Made by a program: the position numbers and the translations under genes
The notes under the pieces: generated by a model
Databases searched by the model: none
What the model was told of the DNA's origin: nothing
What the model saw: only the letters and a program-made list of their open reading frames with translations
Shown: positions 57,782-64,000 of the stretch, piece by piece
Layout of the letters: every line of letters begins with the position of its first letter
Position numbering within the stretch: the stretch's first letter is position 1
From: Cephalotus follicularis
Taxonomy: Eukaryota > Streptophyta > Magnoliopsida > Oxalidales > Cephalotaceae
Length of the DNA stretch: 64,000 nt
NCBI GenBank assembly: GCA_001972305.1
Contig: BDDD01000023.1
Span: 541,707 to 605,706, forward strand
Direction of reading: 5' to 3'

Positions 57782-60315
57782 TTTAATACCCTGTTTGTTC
57801 ATGTGCATATTTTTGGACTTTTTATTTGATGTGTTATACTAAGTTGACCTATTTTGTTTTGGGCTTTTATGTTTTGGGCTAAATGGTGTCACTTTTGGAC
57901 TTTTGGATACTGGCTAGAATAGCTACATGGATAAGTAGAAATTAATTGAATTAATTCTTCTGTATTTTGATAATAATTTAAGGTAGTTTTTATTATTGAA
58001 AATGGTAAAAGTATTTTATTTGGAAATAAAATAATGTATTATGGAAAAATTGTTTATTTGGAAAACAAAATCCCTTATTACTATTTAAATCTTATTTGTT
58101 TTTCTATTTCTCCTCTCCCTCTCCCGTACGTTTTGCTCTCTTCCCAAACAAAACCGATTCTTGCCTCCCTTTCTCTTCCTCTATCCCGAAAATTATGCCT
58201 CTTTCCCCTATTCTATCAGATTTTGGATTCTTTTTCCATACCCAAACCAAAATTGTCTCTTCTTTTATGTTTATGTATGCCATTTGTTCATTGTCTACAC
58301 CACCACTGTTTCCTTGCATAAGAGCCGAACCTGCATGATTAGAACCTATTTTTGTCTTCTTTGCTTCACTAAATCAGGTTTGTTCCTCTGTTATTATGGT
58401 TAGCATTTAGTTTTGGTTTTAATGTTATCCAATTCTATTTCATGTTGGTTGCTAGTGTGGTTTGTTTGATTCCTGCAACTCTAAAGTGCTATCATTGTTT
58501 CTGAACCTGTCAACATGCATTAAGTAGATGTTATATGCTAGTTTTGATAAAAGATAATGATAATTGTCCATATAGGCATGTATGCAATGAAATTAAAATT
58601 TGTCTCTCTATAAAGCATGATCACCAAATGCATGAACTTCTTGATTCTGGGTGTTTAAATGCAAAGTATTATATCACATAAGTCTGGTTTAAGTGTTTGT
58701 AATCTTCTGAAATTATAACATTGGAGTTTTGACAGAAAATTTTCATTGAACTGCTATGTTTTTATTTTGTCACCCAGAACAGTCGGCTGTCTATGTAAAC
58801 AGTCGACCGTTAGGCTTGAGTAGTCGACTGCCTCTTCAATCAATCGACTGCCACCCTTTGCACAGTCGACAGGACCCCTGTGCCAGTCAACTGGCTGCTG
58901 TTCTGCATGTGTAGTCGGTTGGACATGTGATACAGTCAACTGCCATCTTTGAACAGTCGACTGAGTTTAGTAACAGTCGGCTGGTTTTGTCCAGTAAATT
59001 TTTTGGTTTTAAGTTTATAATCCATTTGTTCTTCCAATGATTTGGAGTATTTTTAGACACTGTTAAATTGCTGTTTGATGTTATGAAGTAGTTTTTGAAT
59101 CCTTATATGAATGATATTGCATCTTTTAGATTTTTGTGCTACGAGGGACATTTAGAAATTGTTGATCAATTCGTAAAGTTATTTCTGTGATCGTTTAAGG
59201 TACTGATGTCCTTCTTTCTTGGCTATCTTTCTGATTTTATTTGAGATAATTTCAGATTTTGCATCTGGTATGGATTTTTCCTTTCCTTGGTTCCTCTATC
59301 GACTTTATTGAAATAAATTTGGAATATGCTTTTAAGTATGGATCTTCGTTTCTTGATACACTCTTACTGATTTTATTAGAGAACAAATTAAGTTCTGTTT
59401 TGAGAATAAAATATGGATTCTTTGTTTTAGTTATCATTCGGTTTTATTTGAATTGAATCTGTTTGTTGAAATGTACAGATTTTCTGCTCTTTGGCTATCT
59501 GATTTTATTGGAACTATCTCGTTTCACTTTTATGACTGAAGTACGGATTTTCCGTTCTTTGACACCCTCGTCGATAAATTCAGTTTTGTTTTATGAATGT
59601 GATTCCTTCAAATTTATGAACTCCGTTATGCTCCGAATTTTGATATGTTCAAAAATAAAGTCGGTGTGATATTTGGTGAAAATGAATATTTTCTGGTCTT
59701 ATAATTTGATTCTGAAATGTTTACGAAATGTTATGCAATCGTCTCTTTATTTTGAAAATAAATAAGATGATTTTCCGTTTATGAAAGTATAATGATTTTG
59801 ATAAGGAACATGACTTTCGCATTAGGAAGTATGTTAATTTTGAATAAGATATACAAAGATATTTCCCACCTATGGGGCGTACCATAGGCATGTCGTAGGC
59901 GGTGTGATTAGACTACGACGTCTCTCTATGTTATGAATAAATCCCATGAGGTGGATTTATGGATCCGTTATGTATGATAGAGGCATATGGGTTGACTCTA
60001 ATTATATGTTATGTTAAGGATATGGATTCTGGGGCTTAACTGTGTAGTGCCGTACACGTCCTTCTGTTTGGCACGTGGGCCTCATGAACCCTTTGCACGT
60101 TTGCATATGTCTATCCACTTTGGATCTCGGTAATGAGATTATGGAATCAGATAAGTCTCTGTTATATGTTTTGATAAAGGCGAACCTTGATTTATAGTTA
60201 AATAAGAATACATGCTATGTTATAATTTGATAAAATTGAGCCATGTTATATGATAGGTTATGTTTAGTATCGGATTAGGAACCGTAACGACTCCCACCGA
60301 ATCGGGGGTGTTACA
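57782..60315 (+). repeat. LTR shared by element G (3') and mini-element G2 (5')
   Basis: It runs from TTTAATACCCTG to gggggtgttaca. A primer site follows, so the same LTR closes G and opens G2. It holds a ten-copy CAGTCGACTG array. At 60173/60174 it jumps from the 51-bp-repeat zone (ctctgttatatgttttg) to the terminal 142 bp, which match 62524-62665 with one mismatch; the middle terminal zone is therefore deleted. No gene was found; short open frames at 58034-58403 and 59259-59669 show nothing recognisable. Confidence 0.85.
58780..58983. repeat. CAGTCGACTG array, 10 copies, 21-bp pitch
   Basis: Copies start at 58780, 58800, 58821, 58841, 58863, 58884, 58912, 58933, 58954 and 58974 (steps 20, 21, 20, 22, 21, 28, 21, 21, 20). 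Variants are mostly agtcggctg, agtcaactg and agtcgaccg, one change from the consensus. One longer step of 28 bp recalls the 29-bp step in the array at 36153-36316. Confidence 0.92.
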
Positions 60316-60700
60316 GAAATGGTATCAGAGAATAGGTTTTGCTTTCCTTAGAAGACCTATCTAGGTTTGACATGTGAGATTGGGTAGACATTGGTTTAGG
60401 ATCTTTTGTTGTGATCTTTCTGACGTGTTTGTTGTTTCGACCTTGGTTTCTCTGTTGTTGTGTGTTATGTTTTGAATTTATGTTTCGTAGATGGTACGAG
60501 CGTCGGACTGCGAACGCACCAGGTATTGTTTTGGTTTTGTTTTTGTTTGGTAACCGTAAAGAGTTTGTTTTGATTGATAAGTCAATCTATGCTATGATAA
60601 CTGAATCGTTTGTTATGCATCTTGGTGTGTCTTTTCTGTTATTTGTTCGGATTGATATATGTTAAGATTTCGGGACAAAATCTTTTTAAGGGGGGAAGGA
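60316..60700 (+). mobile_element. Internal region of mini-element G2 (385 bp)
   Basis: It contains a primer site tggtatcagag (60320-60330), a leader, an ATG at about 60491 followed by only four gag-like codons, then the same protease stump as element G (NAPGIVLVLFLFGN, here with IDKSIYAM) in a shifted frame, and the polypurine tract (60682-60700). Compared with G, gag is also deleted. The junction of protease stump and polypurine tract is the same as in G, so both derive from one deleted ancestor. It could move only with proteins from another element. Confidence 0.85.
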
Positions 60701-62665
60701 TGTAATACCCCATTCATTCACGTGCATATTTCGAATTTTAAATTTGATTTATTGGTTGTGTTGGCATATTTTGTTTTGGCATCATGTGTTCTTTGGGTTA
60801 TGTGAATTTTAACTTAGGGCTTTTCGTATTTATTAGAATATGAATCTTGGAAAAGCAAAAACTTATTGTTTTGTATTTTAAAATCAGTTTTTAAAATAAT
60901 AACATGGTTGGTGAATATTAATTTGGGGTTTTATGTTTTAGGCTTAAAGACATTAATTTTGGGTTGTGGAATATTGGTTGGACTATGTACGTGAATAAGT
61001 AAGATAAATTGAATTATATTTTGTATAAATATAATATCAGTTTTTATTATTATTTCGGCCTATTTTAATTTATGAGATATATGATATTATGATTTTTGGG
61101 CTTTTATGACTTAGGCTAAATAATACCGTCTTTGGGCGTTTGCTAGATTATTGGAATAGGGATTTTGGGAAAGATAAAACTCAATTGTTTGTATTAAAAT
61201 TAGTTTAATTATTAATATGGCAAAAGTGTTTTAAATTGGAAAAGAAATATGGCAAAATAAGAGTATTATGGCAATTTAGGACCTCGTTTTATAGACTTGA
61301 TTATGTTTTATGATATGTCACGTAAATAAATTGGTTTTTGACATTTTATGAAATTAAATGTTCCTAATTATATTTTTATGCTAAGATACGTTATGATATT
61401 TTATGAAATGATCATCTCTTTATAGTGAAAAATAAATGAGTTGATGTTACGTAATGATTTTTGCTATGTCTAGAAAATGTTAGAAAACGTGTATACATTT
61501 TTAAATTGATTTTAAAAATAAAACAATGTTTTTGAAATAAAGATATACACAGAGATATTTCCTACCTATGGAGGTACCATAGTCACGTCGTGGGCCTGGC
61601 ACGGGGACGTGACACTTCCGTAGCGGTGTGATTTGACTACGGCCTCTCTCTTTGTTTTGAATAAATCCCATGAGGTGGATTTATGGATCCGATTTTGTGA
61701 TAGAGGCGTATGGGTATACTCTAGTTTTTGATCTGTTAAGAATTCAGATTTTGGGGATTGATTGTGTAGTGACTTACACGTCTTTCCGTTTGGCATGTGG
61801 GCCTCGAGAACCCCTTGCAACTACGCATAAGTGTATGCGCTTTGGATCGCGGTAATGAGATTTTGGAATCGGATAAGTCTCTGTTATATGTTTGGAATCG
61901 TATAAGTTTTTATTTGAAAATCTTTAACTTGGTTGATGTTAAAGTAACTTGACGTTTGATTTGGATACTGTTTTGAACTTGGATTATGTTTTTAAATTGA
62001 ATAACGCTTTGAAAATTCGATATCCGTTTTAAATTGATTGTATGACTACTTACCCTCACTTTTGAAAATACTATTAAATTATTTTATGTATAAAGTATAT
62101 GATATTTGAAGATTCAGGTATTTTTCTATCTTTTAAATTATCGTTTTAAGTTTTATGATTCTATATCCGTACTGAGGTTTGCTCAGCCGCGTTTTTGTTT
62201 CCATGCAGAAGGTATTTGGGGACAGCATCCGGGCAATGTGTGATGAACGAGATGACACTTATGATAAGGATCACCTAGGAGATGGAAACGTTTATGTTTA
62301 GTTATTTTATGGTCATGTTAGAACTCTTATTTGAGCAATATTATGTCTATTAGTTTATGACTTAGAATAATGTTAAAGCTTTTGGTTTATGTTTAAGTTT
62401 GGGTTTATGTTTAAGTTTTCATATTATGAATAAAGTTTTAGACCATGTTTTAGATTTTGAATATTAAGTTTTAGACCATCACGCAATTTGAATTAAAGAT
62501 GAGTAAATAACTAGATAATAAGAATAAAGGCGAACCTTGATTTATAGTTAAATAAGAATACATGCTATGTTATAATTTGATAAAATTGAGCCATGTTATA
62601 TGATAGGTTATGTTTAGTCTCGGATTAGGAACCGTAACGACTCCCACCGAATCGGGGGTGTTACA
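60701..62665 (+). repeat. 3' LTR of mini-element G2
   Basis: It runs from TGTAATACCCCATTCATTC to gggggtgttaca (1965 bp). It shares the start, the cccatgaggtggatttatgg block (61667) and the full terminal part with the C-like LTRs but lacks a recognisable CAGTCGACTG array. No gene was found. Confidence 0.82.
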
Positions 62666-63081
62666 TCACCTATGTTTAAGGATCATCTAGGAGATTCCTC
62701 CGGCTATGTTTAGTTATTTTATAGTCATGATAGGACCCCTTTTGAACAGTGTTATGTCTTCCAGTTTATGACTTTGGATTATGTTTTAGCTTTTGGTTTG
62801 TGTTTAAGTTTTCATATTATGAATAAAGTTTTAGGCTATGTTTAGATTATGATGTTATGTTTTGACCATCACGCAATTTGAATAAATGATAAGCTAAAGT
62901 TTTGATTAAAAAAAAAAAGAATGAATGCAAACTTTGAAATATAGTTAAAAACGGATACATGCTAAGTTACGTGTTAGATAAAAGGAAAGGAAGTCGAGCC
63001 CTAATATATGTGTTTATGTATATGTTAGGTTATGTTTGGATTAGGAAACCGTAACGACTCCCGCCATTCGGGGGTGTTACA
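62666..63081 (+). repeat. Terminal fragment of another C-like LTR
   Basis: It begins tcacctatgtttaaggatca, matching about 55910 onward, and ends gggggtgttaca at 63081. It directly follows the G2 LTR, so G2 probably inserted into, or recombined with, this LTR. Its other end is not in place. It interrupts the RT of element H. Confidence 0.8.
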
Positions 63082-64000
63082 GTGTGGAAGAGGATACTTG
63101 TTCTTAACTGTGGCCTTATTCAACATCCGATAGTCAATGCATAGCCGCATCGACCCATCCTTCTTCTTCACAAACAACATCGGTGCACCCCACGGGGAAA
63201 CACTGGGCCGAACAAACCCTTTGTCGATCAAGTCTTGTAATTGTAACTTCAGTTCCCTCAACTCTGCAGGAGCCATCCGGTAAGGTGCCTTAGAAATAGG
63301 AGATGTACCCTGCATGAGATCAATAACGAACTTCATACTCCTCTTCGGCGGCAATGACTCTAAGTCTGTAGGAAACACATCAGGAAATTCACTTACCACA
63401 GGAATTTCCTCCAAGCTGAATCCTTTTTCTTTCCTTCTGTCAATCACATAGGCCAAATATCCATCGCATCCCTTCTCAAGATATCTCGCCGCATGAGTGA
63501 AGGATATTATTGGTGTAGAAAACCCTTTGTCTCCCTTAAATTGGAAGGTAGTACCATCGGGCAGACAAAAATCCACTGTCTTGCTGTAACAGTCCATATA
63601 AGCACGATGGGCTGACAGCCAATCCATACCCAAGATGATGTCGAAATCATGAATGGGCAACACAATCAGATCTTCGTACAACGGAATACCCACCACAAAA
63701 ATCTCACAACTTCCATACATAGAATCTGTACACATGGTATCTCCAGCAGGTGTACTCACATCAAGCATATGTGGCAAACAAACAGGTACCACATCCAAAC
63801 ATTATGCAAATCGTGAGGCGATAAAGGAATGTGATGCTCCAGGATCCATCAAAACTCTAGCCGAAAGCCATAAATATACAGTGTACCTCCGATAACATAA
63901 GTAGACTCCGGAACCTCTGTCTCAGTAAGGGTGAAAACTTTACCTTTCATGATACTCTTGCCAGTATCACTCGACCGTGAAGGTCCAGCAGCAACACCAC
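63082..64000 (-). pseudogene. pol: Element H protease and RT (partial, runs off the window)
   Basis: The minus-strand gypsy pol is closely similar to element A. From 64000 downward there is a Ser-rich linker and GGTLYIYGF, a one-base frameshift near 63869, then the protease active site as MDPGASHSF (family DSGA, so Pro replaces Ser) and a TAA near 63803. The open stretch from 63798 encodes [16 protein letters not shown] and RT motifs [38 protein letters not shown] and VKNKYPLPH, where the LTR at 63081 cuts it. The remaining RT, RNase H and integrase are not seen. Confidence 0.88.

Noticed and set aside
58034..58403. Three overlapping open frames in the G/G2 LTR
   Set aside because: CT-rich leader-like sequence reads open in several frames; no motif and no support in sister LTRs.
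1..64000. A host single-copy gene between elements
   Set aside because: Every stretch longer than about 700 bases could be tied to an LTR or to gag/pol remains. No exon-intron structure or host protein similarity was recognised, though short exons could be missed by eye.

Overview
The window looks like heterochromatic plant nuclear DNA. It consists almost entirely of nested and decayed LTR retrotransposons, and I found no convincing host gene, tRNA, rRNA or CRISPR array. The evidence is Ty3/gypsy pol of chromovirus type (protease, RT, RNase H, integrase, C-terminal chromodomain-like tail), primer-binding sites of the plant initiator-Met type (tggtatcagag), long LTRs of about 2-3 kb running from TGTAAC/TGTAAT to TTACA/GACA, and Ty1/copia remains with CCHC gag. 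I cannot name the species.

Layout. 1-3329 holds a gutted copia element: an LTR piece fused to the middle of gag, an extra ORF, and a second copy of the same LTR piece (462 bp, offset exactly 2712). 3979-7261 is a long solo gypsy-type LTR. 7922-10109 is a minus-strand solo LTR with target-site duplication (TSD) atagg. It sits in the LTR of a minus-strand copia element called Z here (10115-11547 plus 27171-27907). Z is split by solo LTR D (11548-27170, TSD aaaac). D is split by gypsy element B (11702-24431, minus, near-TSD tagtg/tagcg). One LTR of B holds a solo copia-type LTR (20261-21962, TSD ggatc). At 27908 Z is cut by the 3' LTR of a minus-strand gypsy element F (LTR 27908-29973 plus 53258-53822; internal 53823-55262). 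That LTR is split by element A (plus, 29974-53252, TSD agctc). The RT of A is split by a 13.3 kb minus-strand composite C (34772-48091, TSD tgcaa).

The right end (55263-63081) is a tandem LTR-gag-LTR-mini-LTR array of C-like LTRs whose internal regions share one pol-removing deletion. At 63082-64000 a minus-strand element H, related to A, is interrupted in RT by a C-like LTR and runs off the window.

Two things stand out. First, many LTRs from both copia and gypsy families carry arrays of short imperfect palindromes centred on GTCGAC, in two flavours (CAGTCGACTG and GCGTCGACGC), set at a pitch of about 21 bp. Second, composite C contains a 3.93 kb tandem repeat of LTR plus pol, with identical pol copies and an odd pattern of A substitutions in the middle LTR. 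Every gag and pol gene except one integrase stretch is visibly broken. Many of the stops fit C-to-T change in CGA, CAG or CAA codons.
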